From Streptomyces panaciradicis (GTDB lineage: Bacteria; Actinomycetota; Actinomycetes; Streptomycetales; Streptomycetaceae), in NCBI RefSeq assembly GCF_023516615.1, contig NZ_JAMGBF010000121.1, positions 1-57,248 of the forward strand: a stretch of DNA of 57,248 bases, in the 5' to 3' direction. The notes beneath the pieces were generated by a model, which had not been told where the DNA came from, made no database searches, and saw only the letters and a list, made by a program, of their open reading frames with translations. Shown piece after piece: positions 33,078 through 41,503 of this stretch. A program made the translations under genes and the position numbers. The first letter of the stretch is position 1. Each line of letters starts with the position of its first letter.

Positions 33078-33593
33078 ATGACCGTCGCCGTCGAAACCGG
33101 TGTCTGGCAGCTCGACGCCACCGCCTCCACCGTCGCCCTGCGCCACAAGACCATGTGGAACCTGGTCACCGTGAAGGGCGCCTTCGGCGCCGTCGGCGGC
33201 CGGGGCGAGGTGAGCGCCGACGGGACCGCCACCGGAACGATCACGCTCGACGCCGCCTCCCTCGACACCGGGCACAAGAAGCGCGACGAGCACCTGCGCT
33301 CGGCCGACTTCTTCGACGTGGCGAACCACCCCGAGATCACCTTCGCGGTCCCCGACGCCCAGCTGCGCTCCGGTGACACCGTCGAGGTCTCCGGTCAGCT
33401 CACCGTGCGCGGCGTCAGCCGCCCGCAGTCCGTCACCGCGCGCCTGCTGGACGCCGGCGCCGACGCGCTGACCCTGGAGACCGAGTTCACCGTGGACCGC
33501 GCCGAGTTCGGCCTCGGCTGGAACCAGCTGGGCATGATGCGCGGCCCCGCGACCGTCACCGCCACGCTCCGCTTCGTGCGCTCGGCCGCCTGA
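33078..33593 (+). CDS. YceI family protein
   Basis: A 171-aa lipocalin-like beta-barrel without a signal peptide. Family motifs are visible: WQLDATASTVALRHKTM at the start, KKRDEHLRSADFFDVANHPEITF in the middle, and GQLTVRGVSRPQSV later. YceI proteins bind isoprenoid or other hydrophobic ligands; in Streptomyces they are often controlled by a neighbouring MarR. The ATG at 33078 has AGGAGAAG upstream. The divergent MarR and the palindromes between them suggest ligand-induced expression. Confidence 0.92.
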   Translation: MTVAVETGVWQLDATASTVALRHKTMWNLVTVKGAFGAVGGRGEVSADGTATGTITLDAASLDTGHKKRDEHLRSADFFDVANHPEITFAVPDAQLRSGDTVEVSGQLTVRGVSRPQSVTARLLDAGADALTLETEFTVDRAEFGLGWNQLGMMRGPATVTATLRFVRSAA

Positions 33594-33782
33594 CACCGCT
33601 CGGGGGACCGACTTGGCTGTCTGACGCCGCTTAACAGGTACCGGCCCGGCGTCTTACGCCGCTCATCGGGACCGTCCCGGCCGTCCGGCGCCGCTCAGGG
33701 GACCGTCCCGGCCGTCCGGCGCCGCTCAGGGGACCGTCCCGGCCGTCCGACGCCGCTCAGCGGGACCGGCCGGACCGCCCGG
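33594..33782. repeat. 31/32-bp degenerate tandem array, about 6 copies
   Basis: Units start at 33594, 33625, 33657, 33689, 33720 and 33751. The best copies contain CGCCGCTCAGGGGACCGTCC followed by CGGCCGTCCGG. The array begins at the yceI stop and includes the last codons and stop of the convergent membrane-protein gene, each unit repeating a CTCA that is that gene's stop on the minus strand. It seems to have grown by copying that 3' end. Confidence 0.85.
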
Positions 33783-35532
33783 TTCCGCCGCCGTGGTGTT
33801 GTCCGTCCACCCGCAGGTGCACATCGCTGCTGGACAGCGTCTGCGGGTCGGCGGTGAACACCCGCAGCCGGAGCAGGGCGTGCGGCCCCGGCAGGGTGAA
33901 CCTCCCGTGCGCCGGCCGGATCACATAGTCGGCCGAGGTGTGCCCGGGCAGGCTGGCCGGCCCCCGCAGGGTCGTCCAGTACTGCCGCAGCCCCTGCCCC
34001 ACGGTGAGCATGAAGTGCGGTTCGAGAGCGCTGTCGTCCCGGTTGGTGACCCGCAGGGTCAGCCGGGTGAGGACGTTCGCGTCCCTCGCCGTCCGGCCCA
34101 CCTCGGCGATCTCCGTCCTGAGCGGCGCCTTCCCCGTCACGGCCACGACGGCGCTCACCAGCGCCGGAACCACCATCACAACGGCCGCCGCGGCCAGCGC
34201 CGGGCGCCGCCGGCGGCCGGTCAGCATCCGGGGGCGCGGCTGCCAGGCCCGGACGAACTCCGCCGGGGGCGCGGTGACCGCGGTCGCCAGCCACAGCGGG
34301 GTCATCATCAGGTAGTAGCCGTCCTGGGACCGGGTCGCCAGGTAGAAGGCGCACCAGGGCAGCACGGTCGCCGCCGGGCCCAGCCGGCGCATGAACAGCA
34401 CCAGCAGCCCCAGCAGGGCCACGGCCAGCAGCATGCTCGCGTGCCCGTACCAGTCGAGCCGGTCGCTGCCGTGCGTGTAGTACAGGGACACCCCGACCAG
34501 GCCCTGCCCGTGCAGGGTCGCCCCCTGGATCAGCGGCAGCGCGATACCGGTGGCCCAGGTGCCCGGCTCACTCACGATGAAGTACGTGTTGATCAGCAGC
34601 CACACGGTCGCGGCGATGCCCACGATCCGCGCCACCACCAGCGCCGCGGCCCGCCTGCCGAGCTCGCCCCGGCGCACCGCGTAGATCCCGGCCAGCAGGA
34701 ACGGCGCCAGGAACCAGGGCAGCTGCTGCGCCGCGCACGCGGCACCCAGGCACGCGGCCCGGGCCACGCCGGACGCTCCCAGCCGCCCGCCCAGCCCGGT
34801 CCGCGGCCAGCGCACCACCACCGGGATCAGCAGGGCCAGCGCGGTGATCGCCGGATAGCCCTCACGCGCGTAGGTGGGCAGGAAGCCGAAGCCGAGGCAC
34901 GCCATGGTGGCCGCCGACCGCCACTGCGCGGGCAGCATCCGCCACAGCACGACCGTGCCGGCGATCAGCGCGCCCGTGCTCACAGCCGTCGCCGGCGCGC
35001 CCCCGTGCCCGATCCACAGCAGGGGCGCGGTGAGCAGCGGGGCGAGCGGGGGGTAGCCGTAGGTGAAGTCGTAGCCGCCGTTGAACGTCGTGGTCAGCGC
35101 GATGCCCTTGGTGAACAGCCACGGCCACGGCTGCCCGTAGACGGGATGGCCGGCGGCCAGTTCCTTCGCGGCCTGCGTGGTCAGCACGGCCTCGTCCGAG
35201 CCGCCGTGGTTCATCGCCCACGCGCACAGGGCGAGCGCCACGGCGGTCACCAGCACGACGGCGTCGAGGCGCATGAGCGACCTGGCCCGGCGCACGACGA
35301 GCGTCAGCACGCCGGTCACCAGGATCGCGGCGTAGCACACCGATATGGCCGCGGCGACGGCCGGGCGATGGCTCTCCGCCTGCGTCCAGATCGCGCGGGT
35401 GCCGATGAAGAGGCTGATGTCGGCGAGCAGCGTCAGGACGCGGTGCCACTGCGCGGGCTGTTCCGGTAGGGCGGACACCGCCGACTGCATCCGCCGACCG
35501 GGTGTCACCTGCTTCATTTCTGCCAAGTGCAC
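33757..35532 (-). CDS. polytopic membrane protein, possible GT87-like glycosyltransferase
   Basis: A 591-aa protein with about 11-12 TM helices and a C-terminal extracytoplasmic beta-rich domain (about 470-580; TRLTLRVTNRDDSALEP, TLPGPHALLRLRVF). Between the early helices lies an external loop with NHGGSDEAVLTTQAAKEL and FNGGYDFTYGYPPLAPLL, recalling GT-C fold mannosyltransferases (GT87), though no catalytic DxD is certain. The GTG at 35532 is placed eight bases after TAGCGT and may be leaderless; an ATG at 35517 is an alternative. The stop lies in the tandem array. Confidence 0.72.
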   Translation of the reverse strand: MHLAEMKQVTPGRRMQSAVSALPEQPAQWHRVLTLLADISLFIGTRAIWTQAESHRPAVAAAISVCYAAILVTGVLTLVVRRARSLMRLDAVVLVTAVALALCAWAMNHGGSDEAVLTTQAAKELAAGHPVYGQPWPWLFTKGIALTTTFNGGYDFTYGYPPLAPLLTAPLLWIGHGGAPATAVSTGALIAGTVVLWRMLPAQWRSAATMACLGFGFLPTYAREGYPAITALALLIPVVVRWPRTGLGGRLGASGVARAACLGAACAAQQLPWFLAPFLLAGIYAVRRGELGRRAAALVVARIVGIAATVWLLINTYFIVSEPGTWATGIALPLIQGATLHGQGLVGVSLYYTHGSDRLDWYGHASMLLAVALLGLLVLFMRRLGPAATVLPWCAFYLATRSQDGYYLMMTPLWLATAVTAPPAEFVRAWQPRPRMLTGRRRRPALAAAAVVMVVPALVSAVVAVTGKAPLRTEIAEVGRTARDANVLTRLTLRVTNRDDSALEPHFMLTVGQGLRQYWTTLRGPASLPGHTSADYVIRPAHGRFTLPGPHALLRLRVFTADPQTLSSSDVHLRVDGQHHGGGTGRSGRSR

Positions 35533-35660
35533 GTCATCGGACGCTAGACCCGCCCGGTGAGCGGGGTGTGGCCGGAGGTGAAGAGTCCGGTGTGAGCCCG
35601 GTAAGACCTGGAATGTGTGGCTGGTTGCATCTCGTGGGGCAGTCGCGGACCGTGTCGCTG

Positions 35661-35690
35661 TTGGGCCGAACGGGTGACTTGGCGTAAGAA
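35661..35690 (+). promoter_or_regulatory. possible promoter of the SepF-like gene
   Basis: TTGGGC (35661-35666), 18 bp, TAAGAA (35685-35690), about 46 bp before the GTG at 35736. The match is moderate. Confidence 0.35.
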
Positions 35691-35735
35691 TTGGGTGGTG
35701 CAGGAAATGAAGGCGAGTCAGTTCGGGGGGAACCG

Positions 35736-36125
35736 GTGAACAGGTACGACGTCACCGACGAGCAGTGGGAGGGGCTCGCCCAGGTCGTGCCGTTGCGGGG
35801 CCGGGACGCCTGGCCGTCGGCGGTGGACCATCGCTCGCACCCTGAAGCGGTCACCGAGCCGCGCCGCCGCTTCGTCGTCCTGCGGGTCAACGTCTTCGGC
35901 GACGCCCGCGAGGTCGCCGAGACCCTGATGGCCGGCGTGCCGGTGCTTCTCGACCTGAGCGGCGCGGAGACGGAGGTCGCCAAGCGCGTCCTCGACTTCA
36001 GCACCGGAGTCGTCTTCGGCCTCGCGAGCGGCATGCACCGCGTGGACCGCAACGTGTTCCTCCTCACCCCGGCCGGCACGGAAGTGACGGGCCTGATGGA
36101 AAGCGCGGGGGTCTCGGGCGGCTGA
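35736..36125 (+). CDS. SepF-like cell division protein
   Basis: A 129-aa protein. The C-terminal two thirds are a SepF core: FVVLRVNVFGDAREVAETLM, GVPVLLDLSGAETEVAKRVL, DFSTGVVFGLASGMHRVD, and NVFLLTPAGTEV. SepF proteins bind FtsZ and tether it to the membrane by an N-terminal amphipathic helix. Here the N-terminus is short (VNRYDVTDEQWEGLAQVVPL), with no long linker, as in the extra SepF-like (Sfl) proteins of S. coelicolor. The GTG at 35736 follows GGGGGGA. Genuine SepF is normally next to ftsZ, so this is a paralogue. Confidence 0.88.
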   Translation: MNRYDVTDEQWEGLAQVVPLRGRDAWPSAVDHRSHPEAVTEPRRRFVVLRVNVFGDAREVAETLMAGVPVLLDLSGAETEVAKRVLDFSTGVVFGLASGMHRVDRNVFLLTPAGTEVTGLMESAGVSGG

Positions 36126-36351
36126 CCCGGGGCGTCCGGGCGGCGGCCGCACGGGGCCTTCGCGGGTGGGTGCCAAGGGACCGCCTCAGAGCCGAAGGTG
36201 GGGCAGGGGCCGGCAGCCTCTCGGCTCGGCGCCGCGGCCCGGCGGTCGTGCGCTTCCGCGGTACCACCGGCGTCGTCACACGCGGGGCGGGTCCGTCGTC
36301 CTTTCGTGGGAAGCGGGCGGAGGTGGAACGGTTCCGCTGAATGCGGAGCCG

Positions 36352-36357
36352 TACGGT
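36352..36357 (+). promoter_or_regulatory. -10 element for a leaderless ATPase transcript
   Basis: TACGGT lies six bases before the ATG at 36364; no ribosome-binding site is seen. Confidence 0.4.
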
Positions 36358-36363
36358 CCGGGC

Positions 36364-37542
36364 ATGAGCGTGTCATCGGTGTCACCGGAACCCGGCGCCC
36401 CTCCGCCGCCGCTGTCCGAGCGGCCCGCGGTGGCCCGCCCCTGCCTGACCGAACTGCGGCTGTCCGCCTTCGCCGGTCACCGTGGCGCGCGGTTCGCGAT
36501 CGGGCCCGTCACGCTCTTCGCCGGGCCCAGCGGCTGCGGGAAGACCACCGCGTTACGGGCCTACGAGGCCCTCGCCCGGCTCGGCGGCGGCGCCCCGGTC
36601 GCCGAGGTGTTCCCCGACCCTGGCGCCTGCGTGCCCGACCGGGCCCGCCCCGACGCCCAGCGCCGCCGCGGCTTCCGCATCGGCTGCACGGCCGACGGCC
36701 CCGAAGGACCGGTCCGGCTCGACGTCGCCGTACAGGCCGAGCCCGAACTGCGCATCGTGGGCGAGCGCCTGACCCGCGGTGGCCTGGTCCTGCTGGAGAC
36801 CGCCCTGCGCGACCCCGCCCGCCGTGTCGTCCAGGCCGCCTGGCACACAGCCGGTGCGACCCCGGTGACCCGTGCCCCGCTGCCCGACGACCGGCTGGGC
36901 ACGGCGCTGCTGCCGCTGCGCGTGGCCGGCAAGACCGACGGGCAGCGCCAGGTGCTCGCCGCCGCCGAGCAGATGGTCGTCGCCCTGCGCTCCGTCTTCG
37001 CCTGCGACCCCCGCCCCGGTCGCATGCGCCTGCCGGTGCCGGCGGCCTCCGGCCGGCTGCTGCCCGGCTGCGACAACCTCGCCGACGTCCTGTGGCGTAC
37101 CCGCGCCGAGTGCGGACGCCGGCACGCGCAGCTCGTCGCCGCGGTGCGCGCCGGATGCGCCGGGACGGTGACGGACGTCCTCGCCGAACCGCTCGCCGAC
37201 GGCACGGTCCGCGGCCTGCTCGACCGGGGCGACGGCTTCCGGACGTCCTTCGAGCGGCTCGGCGACGGCGAACTGCGCTACGTCGCCCTCGCCCTGGTCC
37301 TGCTGACCGGGCCGGGCGTGCTGGAGGTGGACGCGGCCGGCGAGGTGCCCGCCGCGATGCAGACGCTCACCGTCCTCGCCGACGCCTTCGACCGCTCCCT
37401 CGACCCGTGCCAGCGCCGCGAACTGCTGCGGCTGGCCTCGCGCATGGGGCAACGCGGCCACATCCGCGTGGTCGCCGGGGTCGGCGACGCCTCATGGGCC
37501 GCCGGGGCCGAGGGGGTCACGGTGGTACACCTGGAGCCGTGA
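36364..37542 (+). CDS. AAA/RecF-like P-loop ATPase with degenerate Walker B
   Basis: A 392-aa cytosolic protein. After a Pro-rich N-terminus comes LTELRLSAFAGHRGARFAIG and P-loop GPSGCGKTT (Lys60), typical of SMC/RecF-type or AAA_21 ATPases. The signature region FERLGDGELRYVALALVLLT resembles the LSxGE helix. The expected Walker B (LLLDEPE) is replaced by LEVDAAGEVP, keeping one Asp and a displaced Glu, so ATP hydrolysis may be weak or the geometry shifted. It overlaps the MazG-like gene by four bases. Function unknown. Confidence 0.78.
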   Translation: MSVSSVSPEPGAPPPPLSERPAVARPCLTELRLSAFAGHRGARFAIGPVTLFAGPSGCGKTTALRAYEALARLGGGAPVAEVFPDPGACVPDRARPDAQRRRGFRIGCTADGPEGPVRLDVAVQAEPELRIVGERLTRGGLVLLETALRDPARRVVQAAWHTAGATPVTRAPLPDDRLGTALLPLRVAGKTDGQRQVLAAAEQMVVALRSVFACDPRPGRMRLPVPAASGRLLPGCDNLADVLWRTRAECGRRHAQLVAAVRAGCAGTVTDVLAEPLADGTVRGLLDRGDGFRTSFERLGDGELRYVALALVLLTGPGVLEVDAAGEVPAAMQTLTVLADAFDRSLDPCQRRELLRLASRMGQRGHIRVVAGVGDASWAAGAEGVTVVHLEP

Positions 37543-37877
37543 ACGATCCCTCGCGCGAACCCCTCGACGTGGCGAAACTGCAGCGCAGGCTCGCCGACTT
37601 CGCCGCCGCCCGCAACTGGCAGCCGTACCACACCCCCAAGAACCTGGTGGCCGCGCTCAGCGTGGAGGCCTCCGAACTCGTCGAGATCTTCCAGTGGCTG
37701 ACGCCGGAGGAGTCGGCCCGGGTGATGGACGACCCCGGCACCGCGCACCGGGTGACCGACGAAGTGGCCGACGTCCTCGCCTACTTGCTCCAGCTCTGCC
37801 AGGTCCTGGACATCGACCCCCTCGCGGCACTCGACGCCAAGATCGACCGCAACGAGCGGCGGTTCCCGGCGCCGTAA
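37539..37877 (+). CDS. MazG-like nucleotide pyrophosphohydrolase
   Basis: A 112-aa all-alpha NTP pyrophosphatase of the MazG/RS21-C6 type. Metal motifs are present: EASELVEIFQW (ExxE) near residue 48 and DEVADVLAYLL (ExxD) near residue 75. The start has FAAARNWQPYHTPKNLVAAL, usual for the dCTPase-like subgroup. It removes pyrophosphate from abnormal or excess (d)NTPs. The GTG start overlaps the ATPase stop (GTGA), so the two are co-translated. The pairing with a P-loop ATPase is noted as a finding. Confidence 0.9.
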   Translation: MNDPSREPLDVAKLQRRLADFAAARNWQPYHTPKNLVAALSVEASELVEIFQWLTPEESARVMDDPGTAHRVTDEVADVLAYLLQLCQVLDIDPLAALDAKIDRNERRFPAP

Positions 37878-37935
37878 GGAGCCGTTCCATCCGTTTTCAC
37901 TCTCCGCAGTCAAAATCCTGTCCGAAACCGATTTG

Positions 37936-37944
37936 TTGTCCACA
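37936..37944 (+). promoter_or_regulatory. DnaA box, perfect match
   Basis: TTGTCCACA is the Streptomyces DnaA-box consensus. It lies 115 bp upstream of the gene at 38059. Confidence 0.6.
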
Positions 37945-37993
37945 GATTTCCGCCCACCTCTGGCTTTTCGTCCCGTAGCCCTTCACTCTGGGT

Positions 37994-38002
37994 AGTGGAC
38001 AA
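37994..38002 (-). promoter_or_regulatory. DnaA box, one mismatch, inverted
   Basis: On the minus strand TTGTCCACT, 8 of 9 to the consensus, facing the perfect box with 49 bp between them. Confidence 0.45.
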
Positions 38003-38058
38003 CGGAGTTCGGGCGGACGGACGCGTGGGCAGCGCGTCAAGACGGACGGGGGCAGCGT

Positions 38059-38529
38059 ATGGACGCTGTTCGGCTCATCGTGACCAGCAGGCGCGCCCTG
38101 GCGATGGGCGGCGGTGCGCCGGAGACCCTGAGGGAGGTGTGGCAGGCGCAGGCCCTGGCCCAGGCGATAGGCAGCCGCCTCGCGGTCGCCGGCCCGCCCG
38201 AACTGCGCGGCGAGGCACTGGGGTTGACGGAGCTGGCGGGGCGCGGCTGCGGCGTCCTGGACGCCCCGCAGCTCGCCGCGGGCGACCTGCGCGCGGCCCA
38301 GCTCACCGAACTGGGCGACGCCCGCCAGGCCCTGCTCTGCCTCGGCGGCCTCCTCGGCGAGGTCGGCATCGCCCTGGTGGGCCTCGCCTGCGCCGCGGAC
38401 GACGAGGCCACCTACTGGCAGTGCATGGAGGCCATCGACGCGGCCGACGAGTCCCGGGACCGGGTGCGGGACATGCTGCGCAAGCTGGCGGAGGCGGAGC
38501 AGCGGCTGCCCGAGCGGGAAGCCGGCTAG
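38059..38529 (+). CDS. DUF6099-like Streptomyces protein
   Basis: A 156-aa, mostly helical, Ala/Leu-rich protein beginning MDAVRLIVTSRRALAMGGG and ending EQRLPEREAG. It matches from memory a Streptomyces-specific family (DUF6099) of unknown function. The ATG has GGGGGCAG upstream. Its control region carries two DnaA boxes. The stop overlaps the stop of the convergent small gene by three bases. Confidence 0.72.
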   Translation: MDAVRLIVTSRRALAMGGGAPETLREVWQAQALAQAIGSRLAVAGPPELRGEALGLTELAGRGCGVLDAPQLAAGDLRAAQLTELGDARQALLCLGGLLGEVGIALVGLACAADDEATYWQCMEAIDAADESRDRVRDMLRKLAEAEQRLPEREAG

Positions 38530-38723
38530 AAGCCGGACCCCGGCCCCACGGGGCGGACCCGGACCTCGACGTCCTCGGCGCCGCGGCCCGCCGACTGCAG
38601 GTCGGCGTCCAGGGCGGACAGATCCGCGTTCAGGGCCGCCATCAGCTCCTCCAACTGCTGCAGCAGCCCCTTGGGCCGGCCGGTGCTCCCGCCCTGCGAC
38701 GGCACCGTTGACTCTTCGGACAT
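38526..38723 (-). CDS. small acidic coiled-coil protein, 65 aa
   Basis: A 65-aa protein: N-terminal MSEESTVPSQGGSTGRPKG, then a heptad-like helix LLQQLEELMAALNADLSALD, and a short C-terminal strand VEVRVRPVGPG. The ATG follows GAGGAGG, a strong ribosome-binding site. It converges with the DUF6099-like gene with overlapping stops. No known family is recognised; probably a small regulatory or structural protein. Confidence 0.68.
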   Translation of the reverse strand: MSEESTVPSQGGSTGRPKGLLQQLEELMAALNADLSALDADLQSAGRGAEDVEVRVRPVGPGSGF

Positions 38724-38965
38724 GGACGGCCTCCTCGGCCCCCGGCCCCGCAACAACAGAGGCCGACACGGGTGACGCCCCGGCGAGGACCGGCCGGTGC
38801 GGGCGCCGGGCGGTCCGGCTCCGCACGAGCAACGATCACCTCCGGGCCCGGTCACTGGCGCCGGCACCCCCGCGCACCGCGTTGACGCGTTTTCACCCGA
38901 CCGGGGACGGGGTGACGGCGGGTACCGGTGCGGCGGACCGGCACGGAGGTGTGCAGGATGGATGT

Positions 38966-39889
38966 ATGGACCTGCGCATCTTCACCGAGCCCCAGCAAGG
39001 GGCCGGCTACGACACCCTGCTCACCGTGGCGAAGGCGACCGAGGACCTCGGATTCGACGCCTTCTTCCGCTCCGACCACTACCTGAAGATGGGCGACGTG
39101 GACGGCCTGCCCGGCCCCACCGACGCCTGGATCACCCTCGCCGGCCTGGCCCGCGAGACCAAGCGCATCCGCCTGGGCACCCTGATGACCGCCGCCACCT
39201 TCCGCCTGCCCGGCGTCCTCGCCATCCAGGTCGCGCAGGTCGACCAGATGTCCGGCGGCCGTGTCGAACTCGGCATCGGTGCGGGCTGGTACGAGCAGGA
39301 GCACACCGCCTACGGCATCCCGTTCCCCAAGGAGAAGTTCTCCCGCCTGGAGGAGCAGCTGGCCGTCGTCACCGGCCTGTGGCAGACGAAGCCCGGCGAC
39401 ACCTTCGACTTCCACGGCGCCCACTACGACCTCACCGACTCGCCCGCGCTGCCCAAGCCCGCCCAGGCGAAGATCCCCGTCCTCATCGGCGGCCACGGCC
39501 CCACCCGCACCCCGCGCCTCGCCGCCCGGTACGCCGACGAGTTCAACATGCCGTTCGCCTCCGTCGAGGACAGCGAGCGCCAGTTCGCCCGCGTCCGCGC
39601 CGCCGCCGAGGAAGCCGGCCGCAAGGGCGACGACCTCGTCTACTCCAACGCCCTCGTCGTCTGCGTCGGCAAGGACGACCAGGAGGTCGCCCGCCGGGCC
39701 GCCGCCATCGGCCGCGAGGTCGACGAGCTCAAGGCCAACGGCCTGGCCGGCACCCCGGCCGAGGTCGTCGACAGGATCGGCCGCTACGCCGCCGTCGGCG
39801 CGAGCCGCCTGTACCTCCAGGTCCTCGACCTCGACGACCTCGACCACCTGGAGCTGATCTCCGCCCAGGTCCAGTCGCAGCTGTCGTGA
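38966..39889 (+). CDS. LLM-class F420-dependent oxidoreductase
   Basis: A 307-aa TIM-barrel flavin/F420 enzyme of the luciferase-like monooxygenase superfamily. Visible motifs: MDLRIFTEPQQGAGYDTLL, GFDAFFRSDHYLKMG, IRLGTLMTAATFRLPGVLA, GRVELGIGAGWYEQEH and PVLIGGHGPTRTPRLAARYA, typical of the actinobacterial TIGR03560-like F420 group. The substrate is unknown. It seems leaderless (CAGGAT six bases before the ATG). A terminator hairpin follows. Confidence 0.9.
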   Translation: MDLRIFTEPQQGAGYDTLLTVAKATEDLGFDAFFRSDHYLKMGDVDGLPGPTDAWITLAGLARETKRIRLGTLMTAATFRLPGVLAIQVAQVDQMSGGRVELGIGAGWYEQEHTAYGIPFPKEKFSRLEEQLAVVTGLWQTKPGDTFDFHGAHYDLTDSPALPKPAQAKIPVLIGGHGPTRTPRLAARYADEFNMPFASVEDSERQFARVRAAAEEAGRKGDDLVYSNALVVCVGKDDQEVARRAAAIGREVDELKANGLAGTPAEVVDRIGRYAAVGASRLYLQVLDLDDLDHLELISAQVQSQLS

Positions 39890-39954
39890 CCTGAGGAAAT
39901 AAACCGGGGCGCCGGCCCGGCGCCGTGTGCGAAGGTGGGAGCGTCGTCCTGCCG

Positions 39955-39983
39955 AGCCCCCAGGATCACCCTTCCTGGGGGCT
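39955..39983 (+). terminator. rho-independent-type terminator
   Basis: 11-bp perfect arms (39955-39965 with 39973-39983) and a 7-base loop, followed by TTCG. It separates the LLM oxidoreductase gene from hen1. Confidence 0.8.
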
Positions 39984-40033
39984 TTCGCGTGTACGGCACC
40001 CGAACCCGTCGACCGGCCTGAGAGGCCCTGCCC

Positions 40034-41503
40034 ATGTTCCTGACCATCACCACCACCGGCACCCCGGAACGCCCCGCCACCGACCTCGGCTTCCTGCTGC
40101 ACAAGCATCCCGACAAGGCGCAGGCGTTCTCCACCTCCTACGGCACGGCGCACGTCCTCTACCCGGAGGCGGACGACCAGCGCTGCACGGCGGCGCTGCT
40201 GCTGGAGGTCGACGCGGTGGCGCTGGTGCGGCGGGGCAAGGGCAAGGGACGCGGCGGGGCGCCCGACGCGGCGCTCGCCCAGTACGTCAACGACCGCCCC
40301 TACGCGGCCTCTTCGCTGCTCGCGGTGGCGCTGAGCGGCGTGTTCTCCAGCGGGATGAAGGGCGTGTGCCGGGCCCGGCCCGAACTGCCCGGCCAGGCAC
40401 GTCCGTTGCGCGTCGAGATACCCGCGGTGCCCGCCCGCGGCGGTCCGGGACTCGTCCAGCGGCTGTTCGAGCCGCTGGGCTGGACGGTCACCGCCGAGGC
40501 GGTCGCCCTGGACACCGAGTTCCCCGAGTGGGGCGACTCGCGCTATGTGCGGCTGCTGCTGGAGTCCGAGACGCTGACCCTCGCCGAGGCCCTGCGCCAC
40601 CTGTACGTGCTGCTCCCCGTCCTCGACGACGCCAAGCACTACTGGGTGTCGCCGGACGAGGTCGACAAGCTGCTGCGGGCCGGTGAGGGCTGGCTGCCCG
40701 GCCACCCCGAGCAGAAGCTGATCACCAGCCGCTATCTCTCGCGCCGCTGGTCGCTGACCCGGGAGGCGATGGAGCGGCTGGAACTGGTCCGGCTGGCGGA
40801 GGCCGACGACAGCGAGGTCGAGGACATCGACAACGCCGTCGAGGAGGAGACCGAGGCGGAGGAGAAGCCGGCCCCGCTCGCCGTGCAGCGACGGGACGCG
40901 ATCGTCGAGGCCCTCGGCGCCGCCGGTGCCGCCCGCGTGCTCGACCTCGGCTGCGGGCAGGGGCAGTTGGTGCAGACCCTGCTCAAGGACCCGCGGTTCA
41001 CCGAGATCGTCGGGGTCGACGTGTCGATGCGCGCCCTGACCATCGCCTCCCGCAGGCTGAAGCTGGACCGCATGGGCGAGCGCCAGGCCGCGCGGGTCTC
41101 CCTCCTGCAGGGCTCGCTCGCGTACACCGACAAGCGGCTCAAGGGGTACGACGCCGCCGTGCTCAGCGAGGTGATCGAGCACCTCGACCTGCCCCGGCTC
41201 CCGGCGCTGGAGTACGCGGTGTTCGGCGCGGCCCGTCCGCGCACGGTCCTCGTCACCACCCCGAACGTCGAGTACAACGTCCGCTGGGAGTCCCTCCCGG
41301 CCGGCCATGTCCGGCACGGCGACCACCGCTTCGAGTGGACCCGGGAGGAGTTCCGGGCCTGGGCGCACACAGTGGCCGAACGGCACGGCTACGGCGTGGA
41401 GTTCACCCCCGTCGGGCCGGACGACCCCGAGGTCGGTCCGCCCACCCAGATGGCCGTGTTCCAGATGCTCACCGGCAACGAGAAGGAGGCGAAGGCGGCA
41501 TGA
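40034..41503 (+). CDS. hen1: 3'-terminal RNA ribose 2'-O-methyltransferase Hen1
   Basis: A 489-aa bacterial Hen1. The N-terminal half (about 1-260) is the Hen1_L domain that activates the Pnkp ligase (MFLTITTTGTPERPATDLGF; YVNDRPYAASSLLAVALS). The C-terminal methyltransferase has SAM motif LDLGCGQGQL (D304) and metal ligands in SEVIEHLDL with later His in HVRHGDHRFEWTREEF, the Hen1 pattern of two Glu and two His. It methylates the 2'-OH of the 3' terminal nucleotide at a break so that the repaired RNA resists recutting. It overlaps pnkp by ATGA. Confidence 0.96.
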   Translation: MFLTITTTGTPERPATDLGFLLHKHPDKAQAFSTSYGTAHVLYPEADDQRCTAALLLEVDAVALVRRGKGKGRGGAPDAALAQYVNDRPYAASSLLAVALSGVFSSGMKGVCRARPELPGQARPLRVEIPAVPARGGPGLVQRLFEPLGWTVTAEAVALDTEFPEWGDSRYVRLLLESETLTLAEALRHLYVLLPVLDDAKHYWVSPDEVDKLLRAGEGWLPGHPEQKLITSRYLSRRWSLTREAMERLELVRLAEADDSEVEDIDNAVEEETEAEEKPAPLAVQRRDAIVEALGAAGAARVLDLGCGQGQLVQTLLKDPRFTEIVGVDVSMRALTIASRRLKLDRMGERQAARVSLLQGSLAYTDKRLKGYDAAVLSEVIEHLDLPRLPALEYAVFGAARPRTVLVTTPNVEYNVRWESLPAGHVRHGDHRFEWTREEFRAWAHTVAERHGYGVEFTPVGPDDPEVGPPTQMAVFQMLTGNEKEAKAA

